The position numbers were made by a program, and so were the translations under genes. A DNA stretch of 64,000 bases from Aspidapion aeneum (taxonomy: Eukaryota > Arthropoda > Insecta > Coleoptera > Brentidae): assembly GCA_963576565.1 (NCBI GenBank), contig OY755046.1, positions 56,213,471 through 56,277,470 of the forward strand. Direction: 5' to 3'. Under the pieces are notes generated by a model that was not told where the DNA came from, made no database searches, and worked only from the letters and a program-made list of their open reading frames with translations. Positions 32,547-46,200 of the stretch are shown in pieces. The stretch's first letter is position 1. Every line of letters begins with the position of its first letter.

Positions 32547-32905
32547 ACTCATCATAGCCCAGTAAAGCCTAATTTTTTTTCCTGTTACACAGAATTAAAT
32601 TAATTAAGGGGCAGCTATACAAAACACTTTGAAACCACACGGGTAAAGTTGTGCGTGAAAGGAACCTCGCACGGCTGGACTTTACCAAAAAATTTTACCA
32701 ATCCCATCAAATTATGAAATAATCGTGAAACTCCAGGTCCGGATTTTAAAGCTGAAAATCTACATTAAAAAAACCATGAGAGAGCTCTATTTTTATTCCG
32801 CAAGAATATATAAATTACTTACTTATATTATCAACTCTACTTTTATTATAAAGAAAGAGCCAATAAGGTAAAACTTTGTATACAGGACAGATTTTAAAAT
32901 ATATA

Positions 32906-33357
32906 CCGGGTGGGCCACAAAAAAACGAACAATTATTTACTTGACCCTTAAAAAGACACGTTTATTCTTATATTCCGAAAATGTTTTAGTTTTTTTTTTA
33001 ATTTATAGAAAAGCACTACTTTTCTACCGCTTAACAAGGTACAAAGTAATAAAATCGTTTTTTTTTAAACTACCGAACCAATTTTCCTGATTCGTACCTT
33101 GTTGTGCGTGGCAAGATTAAACTTTTTTACTAATTTAAAATAATTATAAAAATATGTTCGCAACACAAGAATAAACGAGTATCTTTGAAGGGTACATTTT
33201 AATTTCGTCCACCATCTTGGATTTTGAGATGACGGAGAGAAAAATATATTTAGTCAAAACTCTGATTAATTCTTTGTCAAGTGCAGTTTGTCACATTAAA
33301 ATCGATTGTAGTTCTAAAGTCATAATGAAAAAAAAAATGTTTTTATGGCCCACCCGG
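32906..33357. mobile_element. Miniature element with ccgggtgggcca ends, TA flanked
   Basis: ccgggtgggccac and the mirror tggcccacccgg form the termini, with TA on each side. Internal text (accgaaccaattttcctgattcgtaccttgtt-like) is shared with the larger element at 37843-39530 and the fragment at the right edge. Confidence 0.85.
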
Positions 33358-34200
33358 TAAAATAATAAATAGCCTTGTAAATAGCGCACATTAATCAATA
33401 AAAAATAGACCAGGAAAATACAGTATTAGGTCTGAGTATTGATTAGTTGGTGAACACTGTTGCCAAACGGCAAACAATACATATCTACCAGGTTTTATAA
33501 AAAATAAGTTTCAATAATTGGCATAAAATTAAATCTTCCGATTATGCTGCGTATTGGTAGCTCTTGAAGTAATTGTCTCGCATCAAAAATATTTTAAATT
33601 TAGATTCCATTTTGTCATAACGTTAAATGCGCGGCAACACTGGCTCTAAATAAAGGAACTCAAGTCTGCGTTATTCGGCCACAAGTAAAGTCAAACTTTA
33701 TCCTTTAGTAAGGGATAAAGTTTAAACCAAATAACTGGGGATGCCTCAAATAAAGAATAATGTGAATCTTGATCACTTTACAGGATAGGGGGTAACTACA
33801 GGGTACACCAAAAATAGTAAACTGGGCATTTTAAAAAATATCACTTTTATTTTCTTAAAACAGAAAAATAATACAATTTTTTAAAGAAATATTTGCATTT
33901 TACAACTATTTTTATAAAATTCGAATTACCTTTAGTATTTACAAAAAAAAACTTGGACAATGAATGATGATGCAATGATAAAATTTTACAATCTTAAAAA
34001 ATAAAAAACTAAATACTAAATGTGAGTGAAAAAAATATTTACATTTCGTAAAATACTAAAATATGGCAGGCACTGTTTGGTTTGACAAAATAATAAAAAT
34101 CTGCTTAAAAATTACATTTTTAGTGGAGTTTTCGAAAATAAAAAAGTTTTTACTATATCTAAATTTGTACGGAGTGATGATTTTTATACAAATAATTTTT

Positions 34201-37200
34201 TTAATTTAGAAGAGATGCTAGCGCGTCAAAAAATCGAGTCCGGTCCTTTGTAAGAACTTCAAAAACTAAAAATAATAAATAAACAATATTAGTTGACTGA
34301 GTTGGGCGGCGGATAAAAGGTCGGAAGTATAAAAGGTCGAAAGTACAAAATGTCGAAAAAATAAGGTCGAAAATACAAAAGGTCGAAAGTACAAAAGGTC
34401 GAAAGTATGAAAATAAAAGATTGAAACCTAACCAAATCGAATTGCCCTCCCAGCCGAGGTAGTCCAGAGGTCGAGGTTAGGTTTGTTTACTAAAAAAAAA
34501 CTACCCTGATCTCGTCAGGAAAGTTTTTTTTTGATATACTAACCTAACCGGTTCAGGTTGGGATAGTAACCTAACCTATACTCGGTCCCGGTTCCACCTC
34601 GACTGGACAGGTCAATTCGACTTGATACGGTAAATTGGTATTTTTGTTATTTTGTATTGTCAATTTTTTTTTCGACCTTTTGTACTTTCGACCTTTTATG
34701 CTTTCGATCTTTTGTACTTATGACCTTTTGTACTTTCGACCTTTTGTACTTTCGACCTTTTGTACTTTCGACCTTTTGTATTTTCGACCTTTTGTATTTT
34801 CGACCTTTTGTATTTTCGACCTTTTGTTTCTCGACCTTTTGTACTTTCGACCTTTTGTATTTTCGACCTTATTTTTTCGACCTTTTGTACTTTCGACGTT
34901 TATCCGCCGCCCGACTGGGATAGTTGTGGAAGATTTTTTTAACTACTCAAGATCGATCTGTAATATGTCACACAATTTTAAGTCACTGGGTGTTTTCCTC
35001 TAATTTGAGTAGGAGGGCCTGTGTGACGTCATAAATCCAAGATGGCGAAGTTTTTCAGGTATTTTCACAAACTTTGGCTTATAACTTTCGCTAAATTAGT
35101 TTTACGAAATTGTGGTTCTATTGCAAACAAATCGTAGCTTATAGAATTTTTCTGTAAGGTTGATATGGCAAAAGTTACACGCAAAAGTTTGTGAAAAAAC
35201 ATATAAAAAAATCGCAATTCGGATTTATGACGTCACCCAGGTGCTATCGGTCAAATTTAAGAGAAACACCCGGTGAGAGGTAATCTAAAACTTCCTTCTT
35301 ATTTTTTTTTGGTTATAAAAGTGACTATTTTTTAGTATTTAAACAAAATACAGTATAATCTCGATTATCCGAATCGCGATTTTCCGAAATCCGGTTTATT
35401 CGAACCAAACTATTTAAAAACAAAAATCCCGATTAACCGAAAAAATTCGCATTATCGAAACGCGTCTGGGATTCACCTATACTGCTAGGTGGTTCCCCTA
35501 GGGGTTTCACGGCAATACGACGGTCTAAAATGCGAATTATTTTAGTTAGCCGACAGAATGTTACAAAGGATTTTAAGTCGATCTAATGATAAACGCATCC
35601 TAAACTCCTATTTTCCAAAAAAAAATCGGATTAACCGAAATTTCGATTATCCGAAATCACTTTGGTCCACATTATTTCGGATAATCGGGACTGTACTGTA
35701 ATATCTTTGTTAGTTTTTTCGATACAAAGCTCATTTCTTTACCATCTTAATTAACCAAAAAAAAAAATTAAATTAAAAAACACATTTTTTTTCAAAAGTT
35801 TGAATTTAGTTTTTTATAAAAATGTAATCATGTGATATCTCATTCTAGAGGCAATTTAAAGACCTATCAAATAAGAGCTATGTCATTATCCTGGTGTAAG
35901 TAGTTCTCAAGATATCATTATTTTTGCTAGTACATGTTTGAGCCAAATTGACAGTCATTTTATTTTCAAAATTTAATGAAAAAAAAAACTACTTATCGAA
36001 AAAATTTAAAATTTGGGATTTTATGTCTTCTTAAATAAATGTGCCAAAAATCATTAAAATCGGTGAGATGGTTTGCCAAACCTCCATTGTTTTAGTTACA
36101 CTCTATCACGAATAATAAATCTACAAAAGCCAAGCGCAGAAAAGGCTAGGAGACCCTGATCTTTAAAAATAGTAAAGTAAAAAAAATACTTACATGATGT
36201 GTCAAAATAATCACAGCTAGCTTCTAATTTCATCTTTTCGGCAGCCTGTACAAAAGCTTGTCCAAAAAAACTAAAAAAAAAATCATAATAATAGTTACTT
36301 TTTATAATGTTTATTTTTTAAAGGCTACAAGAAAATATCTTTTCAAAAATTACACACAGTAATTTTTTTTATTACTTTTTTTTAATTGGCATAGCAAAAA
36401 AATATGGCTAGAATTTCATAAGAAAAATATGGCTAGAATTTTATAAAAATCCACTTTTTGTTTGGCGTCTATACGACAAATAATAAAAAAGTTAGAAGAA
36501 AAGAAAGAAAAAATAATAAATGGTAAAAATTTATTAAATTTTAATAAGGTTTTCTTCTAATATTTATGTTACGCCCTTTTTTCCGTGAGAAAATAAAAAT
36601 AATATAAGGACACAATCTACAAACTTTAAAAATAAGGTAATGGAAATGAGAGATACTTTTCTGTGAGGAAACAAACTTATTGTTTAATTTTTTTAATTCA
36701 GATTTTCAGAAGGTTTATTCTTACTTTTTCGGAGAGTTCTCGCATAGAGGAGGTATCCCCAACAATATACAGGTCCCATTCTCTAAACTTTTGGGGGCGG
36801 ATACAATAAGGGGCAATGTGGAGGCCTTTCTGTTGCGAGACATCGAGACGTAGGCTCTCAAAAGAAAGTGGGCGAGAAGGGAGAGAATGTTGAGGTGGGA
36901 GAACATGTACCAATCCAGACAACCCTAAAATTTAATTAAAACGAGAGAACATTAAAAAACTGAATTTAGTTATTAATATAAGAAATGTCGCGAAATTTTT
37001 TTGATAAAACCAAATTTTAAATTAGGTACATTTTTTCAAAATACATTTTTTTAAAAATCAACTTTTTCTAAGAGCAATTTTTTTGAAAATCCCTTTTTTG
37101 GTTGGTTGAGTTGGGTTTTGGTTCTAGATGGTTTTATTTATATATGAATGAAATCCACGGGATATAAGTAAAAAATAAGCATTATTATATATACAAATTT

Positions 37201-40200
37201 TTATTAAAAAACAATATATCACAACTATAATAATGAAATTAAAATTAAGTAACATCAAAACTTACTTCTTCAATGATATAATAAACAAAGGGCCCAGCTG
37301 TGATGATCTGTTTCATGTCCAAAGCACTCTGGACTATTTTAAACAATGTCCTCATGACTATCTTTGCTCTTTCTAATGCGTGCTCTGTCACATCTTGCTT
37401 CGATCGAGATAAACAGTCTAGAGCTAAGTTGAACAGCTCTTCGGGGCTCTTTTCTCTGGGCTAAAAACAAATAAAACATTAAAACCTAGTTTGGAAAACT
37501 CTATAAAAAATATAAAATACAAAAAAAAAATTAAAAGATAACAAAAAATATGGAGTGATGCATTTAAGGGTAATATTATTTTTTTTAGGATAAATTGTTC
37601 AACAAATCAATTTGCCAACCTATCAAACTATTATGGTATTTTTATTCTGTATTTTTTTGATATTTCATCGTCCACAAATTATTTTACCAAAATATGAAAA
37701 TCAGTTTGCGCTTTAAAAAAAAACTTAAAAGTTTGACAATTTGATTCGTCGAAAAATTTCCTTTAAAAAAAGTATTTTAGACATTATTTAGAAACAATAT
37801 AAAATATATATAAATATTTGTTTTTAAATTTTATCCTATTTACCGAGTGGGCCAAAAAAAACTGGACAATTTTTTTAAAATTATAACTTTTGAACTATAC
37901 CATCGATTTTAATGGGACAAACTGCACTTGGCAGATAATTAATCAGAGTTTTGATCAAATATATTTCTTTGTCCGCCATCTCAAAATCCAAGATGGCGGA
38001 CGAAATTAAATTGTACCCTTCAAAAATGCTCGTTTATTGTTGTGTGCGAACATGTTTTAATTATTTTTTTAAATCAGTAAAAAAGCTGCATTCTTGCTAC
38101 GCACAACGAGGTACGAATCAGTAAAATCGGTTCAGTGGTTTTAAAAGAATATATTTTTGTTTCAACTATTGTTTTGAATATTATTGTCTTGCCAATCATG
38201 TCTGCATTTATTTCCCTATAAATTCATTACTACTGAACCGATTTTAGACGAAATAAAAAATAATCCTGGTGAAAATGGATTGCTTTTTAAAGATCATCAT
38301 TTGCCCCCATCTTAGCATTTAAGATGTCGAAGAATTCTTTAAAATGGCGTGTTTATTGTTATTTTCCGAAAACATTTAACTTTTTATTTATTTATCGAAA
38401 AGCACTACTTTTCCTTCACACAACGAGGTACAAATTGGTAAAATTGGTGTGGTGGTTCTCAAAAAAAATATTTTTGTTTCAGCCATTGTTTTACAGATTA
38501 TACGATTGCATTGTCAATTCTGTCTGCATTTTTTTTATAAATTCATTATTACTGAACCGATAAAAAACATCATGGTGCAAACTCATTGATCTTTAAAGAT
38601 CAATCAGTTTGCATTCTGATGTTTTTAATTTCACTAAAATCGGTTTAGTAATAATTAATTTAGAAAGAAATGAATGCAGACAGGATTGGCAATGCAATCG
38701 TATAATTTGTAAAACAATGGTTAAAACAAAATCAGATTTTGTGAGAACCACTCCACCGATTTTATTAATTTGTACTTTTTTATGCGGGAGAAAAGTAGTG
38801 TTTTTCTATAAATTTCAAAAAAAATTAAAAATTTTCGGAAAATAAGAATAAACACGCCATTTTGAAGAATCAAGTATGATTTTGTCCGACATCATAAATT
38901 TTAACATGGCGGCAAATTTCGATTATACGGTTTTAAGAGCAATCAATTCTCACCATGATTTTTTTAATTTCGCTAAAATCGGTTTAGTATGGTTGAAACA
39001 AAAATAGATTTTTTGAGAACCACGACACCAATTTTAATAATTAGTACCTCGTTGGGTGGGAGAGAAGCAGTGCTTTTTTATAAATTAAAAAAAACCTAAA
39101 ATATTTTCGGAAAATAAAAATAAACACGCCATTTTGAAGAATCAAGTATGATTCTGTATGCCAACTTAAATTTTAAGATGGCGATAAAGTTTGATCATGA
39201 TTTTTAAAAAGCAATCAATTACCACCAGGATGTTTTTTATTACATTAAAATCAGCTGAGTAGTAATGAATTTATAAGGAAACAAATGCAGACACGATTGG
39301 CATTGCAATCGTATAATATGCAAAAACAATGGTTGAAACAAAAAAAATTTGTTAGAACCACTGAACCGATTTTGCTGATTCGTACCTTGTTATGCGTGGC
39401 CAGAATGCAGCTTTTTCACTAATTTAAAAAAATAATTAAAAACTCTGATTAATTCTCTGCGAAGTGTTCAGTTGAATAATTCAAAAGTTATAATGAAAAA
39501 AAATTGTCCGGCTTTTTTTGGCTCACCCGGTATATTTTAGTTTATTTAGTATATTTCTATTTGATATTTTATGTCAAAACTTACTGATGCTTCTAAAATA
39601 GCCAACAACGCATAAACAATATCAGCAGCGCAAAATTTATGCCTATAACCGTACTGTAGAATAAACGAAACATATTCAATATCTTGTAAACCATATTTTT
39701 CTGAGAGTTTTTCGAGATTTGCATGGAATTCTTGACGAAGTGTTAAGTCCATAGATTTGAAGGATTGCCTGCTTTGCGCTAAGGGTAGACTAAAATAATT
39801 TTTTAAGGGTTAAAATCATGGAGGTGGAGAATTTCAGTTGAAGAGGATTTTCTTAGTTAAAGCTGTAGTAAATTACAGATTTATCAATATTTTTAGATTG
39901 TTATACTTAAAACTCATCTTCACATTTCACAATAATAATACGGCCCCGATTCAATTTTGTTCTCTTTATACAAGAAAAATCATTTGGGGAACACTTCCAT
40001 AACTCAATAAGGGAAGTTCAACTGGGCACGAAACATATTACGAGTAAAATGACAAAAGGTGTTAAATAAAGCCTAATTTTACTTGTTAAGAAAGTTGTCC
40101 GACTAGACAGTCATCATTTAGGGAACAGATACATAAAATATTAAAATGTTTTTTACTGAAAGTGTCAGATGGTGCTGTACTAGATCCTTTCATCGTAAGT

Positions 40201-43200
40201 TCGAACAGCTTGTCAACGCTGATATAGTTGTTATTAAATTCTAAATTACAGCGGTTAGCAAATTTTATTTTGATATATAAGTAGCGTTCATCAGTTCAGC
40301 CTCATTTGGGGAATGCTGTTGTAGAATGTGTTTGGGTTAAAACTATATTTTTATAATAAAAAATCAAGGTGGCTATAACACAGCCTCAAAACTATTTTGT
40401 TTTACATTATAATACAAAAGATCAAAAATAATAATGGCGGAAACGTCATTTTGGGAACGTCCCAAGCGTTTATTTAACTTTACTTGTAAGTTTATAATAA
40501 ATACAGGAATTCAATTTTGACAACATATACATTTCGGATCAACTTTAAAAAAATATATATATCTTGTTTATTAATAACAGTGTATTCATACGACTCGAGA
40601 CACGAGTTAATTTATAAAAATCATAAGATTTTTTAAATTTTAACTATTTAAAATTATTTTTTTTTTAATTTCCATATCTATAATACTAAATAAATTAAGC
40701 TTTTTTTAAAAATTTTAAAAATACATATTAATTTCTTTAAAAGAAATTTTGAATTTTTTTCTTTTTAATTTTTGAAAACTTTAATATTTTTTAGAATTTT
40801 TGAAATGTTTATATAAATAAAGGGTAATTTGATTTAGAAAGATCATTTAGGGAACGCTAATAAATATAATTTAAAAAAATTGCATATTTTAGGAATTATA
40901 CAAATATATTAATGTGCCATTAAAGCCAAATATATAAATAAATAAAATAAAAAAGTTGAAAATATCTTAAATTTCTAAGAACAAAATAAATTGTTTTTGA
41001 AATTAGCAACAAACATTTACCACAAAAATTACATCTAAACACACTGGGAAATTTATTTCACTAATTATCACAATCCGTACCAAGTTTTACTAAATTAATG
41101 GAATGAAAGTACTTTTAAAGAAAGTTAAGTATTAGTTTTAAAGTTTTCAAAAACATTCCCCAAATGACGTTTTGAGGGTAGTCTAATATTTTTGCCGATA
41201 AATTGAAAAATGTACCGTTCTATGCTCTGCGCGGTAATAAATTATTAAATGAGGAGTTGACCCAACATATAAGTATAAAAAATCTTTTGTGAAGCAAAGT
41301 CAAACTTTTAATAATAAAATGGGATTTTCCACCCCAATGATTTTGACCCTTATATAAAACTGATTACATCCCTATACAGTGTCCACGGAATAAGTATGGC
41401 TAAAATATAAATTTTCGATTTGGATTCTGATTTCTGGAAGTCGCTCCTGCTTGGTCTCACTAAGATATTTAAAAAATATTGTTATGCTTTAGCAACTTCC
41501 TCCCAAATTTCAGAATGAAGAAATAATGGTTTTTTTTTATTAAAAAAAAGTTAAACAAAAATTGCAGAAAAGATAATTTTAGAAAAAGTACCAGTGTTTA
41601 AAAAAACAAATAAATCCGGAAATTTGGAGAAAAAAAAAATTTTTTATATGTAGATCTGTTATAATCATTCAAATGCAATTATTTTTTGTTGCAATTATCT
41701 GTTTTCTATATTTTATCAAGAAAGAGGCCATGTTTCTACTATTTTTGCTTGTACATATTTGAACTTATTATAACATTTTTTTTAAGGAGTCATTTCTGTA
41801 AAACAAAAGTTGATATTTTAAGAATATTAAAATGTTATTTGAAAAAACTTAGGGTGGTGCAAATGCAATTAGGTAATCTTGGCACGTTTTCTATGGGTAG
41901 TTAGTTAGTAGGTATGCTTTCGGGCTGTTCGGCCGTCGTCGTCGGAACTTCGACGAAGTTCCAACGACGACGGCCGACCAGCCCGAAAGCACACCCACCA
42001 TTGGACGATGGCCGCGAAAGCCTTTCACAATTTGTAGTTAGTTAGTAGTTTATCAAATATTTTTAATTTCACCTAGATCAATAATTGTTGAATCACTCAA
42101 GTTTGTTTATTTTGGCAATTTTCTTTACTATCACTTCATTGGTTAATGAGCTATACTCACCCCATATCTGCCAACAACTCATGAATCTTCTTATCCCCTT
42201 TTAAAGTCCACAGTTTTAATCTGACAGCAGTAAACTGTGAATACTTGAGAGCACTCTCCACCGTCCAGTGTCGATACAGATTCAGTTTCAGGTCTTTTTG
42301 AAAATTGATTTTTAGTGATGTTTGCACTCCAGAGTCCTTACCTTGATTTTGGAGTTTTTGACAGTGAGATCTTAGATCGCCTAAAGTAAAAAAGTGGGAT
42401 AAAATTTTTATTTTTAATATTGTTTATGTTAACGTGAAGTTTGGTATCCGTGAATAAAAAACAACAATTATTCGTGGCTAAGGGGGCAAAGAAAGATTAC
42501 AAAAGTGTCACATTGACCATGGAGTGTTCTGAAGAGTCCCTTAAGGACGAAACAGTTAACTGTCAACACTCAATAGGTGTCCATTAGATCTTGGACCCCC
42601 GTGGGTATACAGTTTTCGAGCTGCCCACGGAAAAATATAAGAGAAACAAAATCTTTCTATGCCCGCTTACTTTTATTTATTTATTTATGAAAATTACAAA
42701 CAGTAGCCATAAAGGCCGGTGGTTGTACAATATAAAAAGAAACAAAACTACATAATAAAACCTAATTGTAAAAAGGAAAAAACAATGAAAACACAAAATA
42801 ATATAAGTAAACTATAAAACTAAAAAATATCCCACCCTACCTAACAATAATATCTAAATTGCACTGCTAAAAATGACAAAATAACTCACCAAGTAGTAAG
42901 TAGGACGATCATTTAGTATTCATTTTATTTAGTTGGTTATTAAATTTGTTAATTTGTTCTTAAAGGAGGGAAAACTGGGAAGCCCATCCTTGCAGATGGA
43001 CTTATCTAATTGATTCCACAGTTTTATTCCAGCACTCAATGGAGAGTTAAACCCAATACCTGTAAATTTTAATGGTTCAATTTTGAACCGATGATCGTTT
43101 CTACCGATATAGAAGGGTGGTTGAAGCAAGCTTTTAAGGTCCCGCAATGATGGAATGTCAGACTGGACTTTGTAAATCATAAACCTTAAAAAGTTTTCTC

Positions 43201-46200
43201 TGCGGTTTAATAAAGAAGGCCATTTAAGTGTAAGCAAGGCTGTAGACGCACTGAAATCCCTCCCGAACTCCAGGTAGACCCAGCGTGTACTTTTTCAATT
43301 TGTGTTTGAAGCCCTAATTGATGGGGATGCCAAACAGATGAACAATATTCCAGGCCAGGTCTAACATATGTCAGAAAAGCTTTCGCCTGCGCTTCCCTTG
43401 TAGCTTTTTTGAGATTACGCATCACAACACTTAAAATTTTATAAGCATCCTTAACAAGTTGACTTATGTGAAAATCCCAATTAAGATGTGAAGTAGGATG
43501 AACCCCCAAGTACTTAAAGTGATCAACTGATGGTATTTTATTATCAGCAATATTGTAAGAGGAAAGTAACTTCCTCCTGCCAAAAGTGATAAATTGACTT
43601 TTAGAGATGTTTAGTCTCATACCATTGGCTCTTACCCATAATTCAATTTTAGACAGGTCACACTGAAGCCATAAAAAATTGTTGTTTTTTTATACACGGG
43701 TACGAAACTTCACGTTTGTAGTATTTTTGGCTCACGCTCTGCTGACTCGGCATAAAACGTTGCGAAGACGGAAAAAAATGCAATATGCATTGACCCTACG
43801 TGACGGACAAATTACGTCACGGTCATGAGTACTGTTTTTCGTTACATCTGCCTGCCTTTATTTTTACTCTGGTAGTTTCTTTTGTATTTGTAGATGTCGC
43901 CACTTATGTAAAAGCAAACGGTATCGCAGGCACTATTTGTTTATTTCTCCTACCAATATCGTAAGATGAGATTCATATACCATATCTGTAGCTTTACAAA
44001 AGTATCACATTGACCATGCAGTGTTCTGAAGAGACCCTTAAGAACGAAACAGTTAACTGTCAACACTTAGTTGGTGTCCATTAGATCTTGGACCCCCGTG
44101 GGTATACAGCTTTAGAGCTGCCCACGGAAAAATACAAGAGAAACAAAATCTTTATATGCCCGCATAGCCACGAAAAATTGTTGGATTGTCTTTATTTAAT
44201 TTTTTTGAATTATTTTACAAAATTAAATATTATCTCTAGTAGGGTCAAGTCGTGTAAAAATGAGACACTTTTTAAAACATATATTTTTAAGATTTTAGAC
44301 TCCTCTGCAGAAGCCGATTTTTTTTAGGACATTGCAAACGTAAAAACATAAAAATTTGACCCAAATTAAGAAAAAAAAAATGTGTCTCATATTTTACCTT
44401 GAAAAAGTTCAAAAATCAGACAGGTCATGAGAAATATGAGACAGAGATAAAATTGACGTACAGGGTGTCCCAAATTGGGTACTTTTAGGGGGTTTAAGGT
44501 ACTTCTAGGGTAGACAGAGAAAAACTGACCACGCATTGCGAGGCTCAAATTTCAAGGGAAGACTTATAGTGGAAACCGCATTTTGAAATATCGTCTCGTC
44601 TTTGAGCTACGGGGGCTTTTTGAAAAGTCTGCATTTTGGAAGGGGTTCTATAACTTCGTTATTAGTGGAAATTTTGATTTAGAGTAAATTGCAATTTTAT
44701 AGACTGTCACGAGGAATTCACCCGCTAAATTAAATTTTAACTGTCACTTTTAGTTTTTGAGATATGACATAAAGTTGCATTTTTTCTTATGGAATGGCAT
44801 ATATTTTAATTAATTTTCGAATTCGTCATTGAATTCTTTTCAAAATGATGTATCATATGTCATAGTTTTATTCAGCGGTTTCGAAGAAAATTAGTTTTTT
44901 ATTTTTGTCTAGTAGGCGTTGAATGACGTCATGCGCCATTGACGTGAAAGCTTGAGGTCAAATCCTACTTCAATGTTCCTATAGTTTTGTTGTCTGATAC
45001 TATGCAAATCAAGTTGGCCTTGCGTCTTGGCGTTTTGTCATTGTTTTCAATTGTTTAAACAATTTGACATTACGCTTTGATATGAAATTATTTTGCACAA
45101 AAGCGTTTTAAATTTTATTTTAAAATATGTATCAATGTTAAAATGTTACTGGGAAAGTAATGATAATCGACAGGGCGCTGGAAACTTATATCTTAAAAGG
45201 TATCCCGAACGAAGACAACCGTATATGGATATATTTTATATAAGTTGAAAAGGAACCTTGTTCAGTATGGCTTTTTCAAAACGGCGGGGTAAAATATATG
45301 ACGTTAGGAGGGACCGTGAGTTAGAGGAGATAGGCATTATTGGTGAGTTAGAACAAAATAATTCGCGATCATTGAGACAATTAGAAGCTGCCACAGGCAT
45401 ACCGAGAACTTCAATCCACCGAACACTTAAACGGAATAATTATAAGCTTTGAGGGCCGTCAGCTGAATTATAATTTTTCCAAACCAGGCTTACTATATTT
45501 TTGACTGTTTAAAATAATAAAAATACTGGAGTGCCTTGACCTGCCTCAGCAGGAAATCATAGCGCACTAGAAATAAGTGAAAAAGCTGAATATCTCCTAA
45601 ACCGCTCAATCAAACTATGACATATGATACATCATTTTGAAAAGAATTCAATGGCGAATTCGAAAATTAATTAAAATATAGGCCATTCCATAAGAAAAAA
45701 TGCAACTTTATGTCATATCTAAAAAACTAAAAGTGACAGTTAAAATTTAGTTTAGCGGGTGAATTCCTCGTGACATAGTCTTTAAAATTGCAATTTACTC
45801 TAATCAAAATTTCCACTAATAACGAAGTTATAGACCCCCTTCCAAAATGCAGACTTTTCAAAAAGCCCTCGTAGCTCAAAGACGAGACGATATTTCAAAA
45901 TGCGGTTTTTACTATAAGTCTTCTCTTGAAATTTGAGCCTCGCAATGCGTGGTCAGTTTTTCTCTGTCTTCCCTGGAAGTACCTTAAACCCCCTAAAAGT
46001 GCCCAATTTGGGACACCCTGTAGAGTGAAACCTCTCCTTGCGGACACCTCTATTAAGCGGACAATCCCTTTAGGAGCACAAATTTGAAACCAAGCTTTCG
46101 CCTATTTTTCTAATGTAAAATTCACTCCTATAACCGGACACTCTAATAACCGTGTGAGTTCGTGTCCGCTTGTGTAGTGGTAATGCTTCGGATATATCGC

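Noticed and set aside
34635..35003. Long open frames of repeating FDLLYFRPFVLST-type sequence
   Set aside because: They come from the 16-bp tandem repeat, are open in several frames at once and match no family.
36698..36922. Minus-strand frame GLVHVLPPQHSLPS... over a CDC45 exon
   Set aside because: A shadow frame. The correct frame over 36725-36924 gives the conserved LENGTCILLGIPP and joins neighbours in phase.
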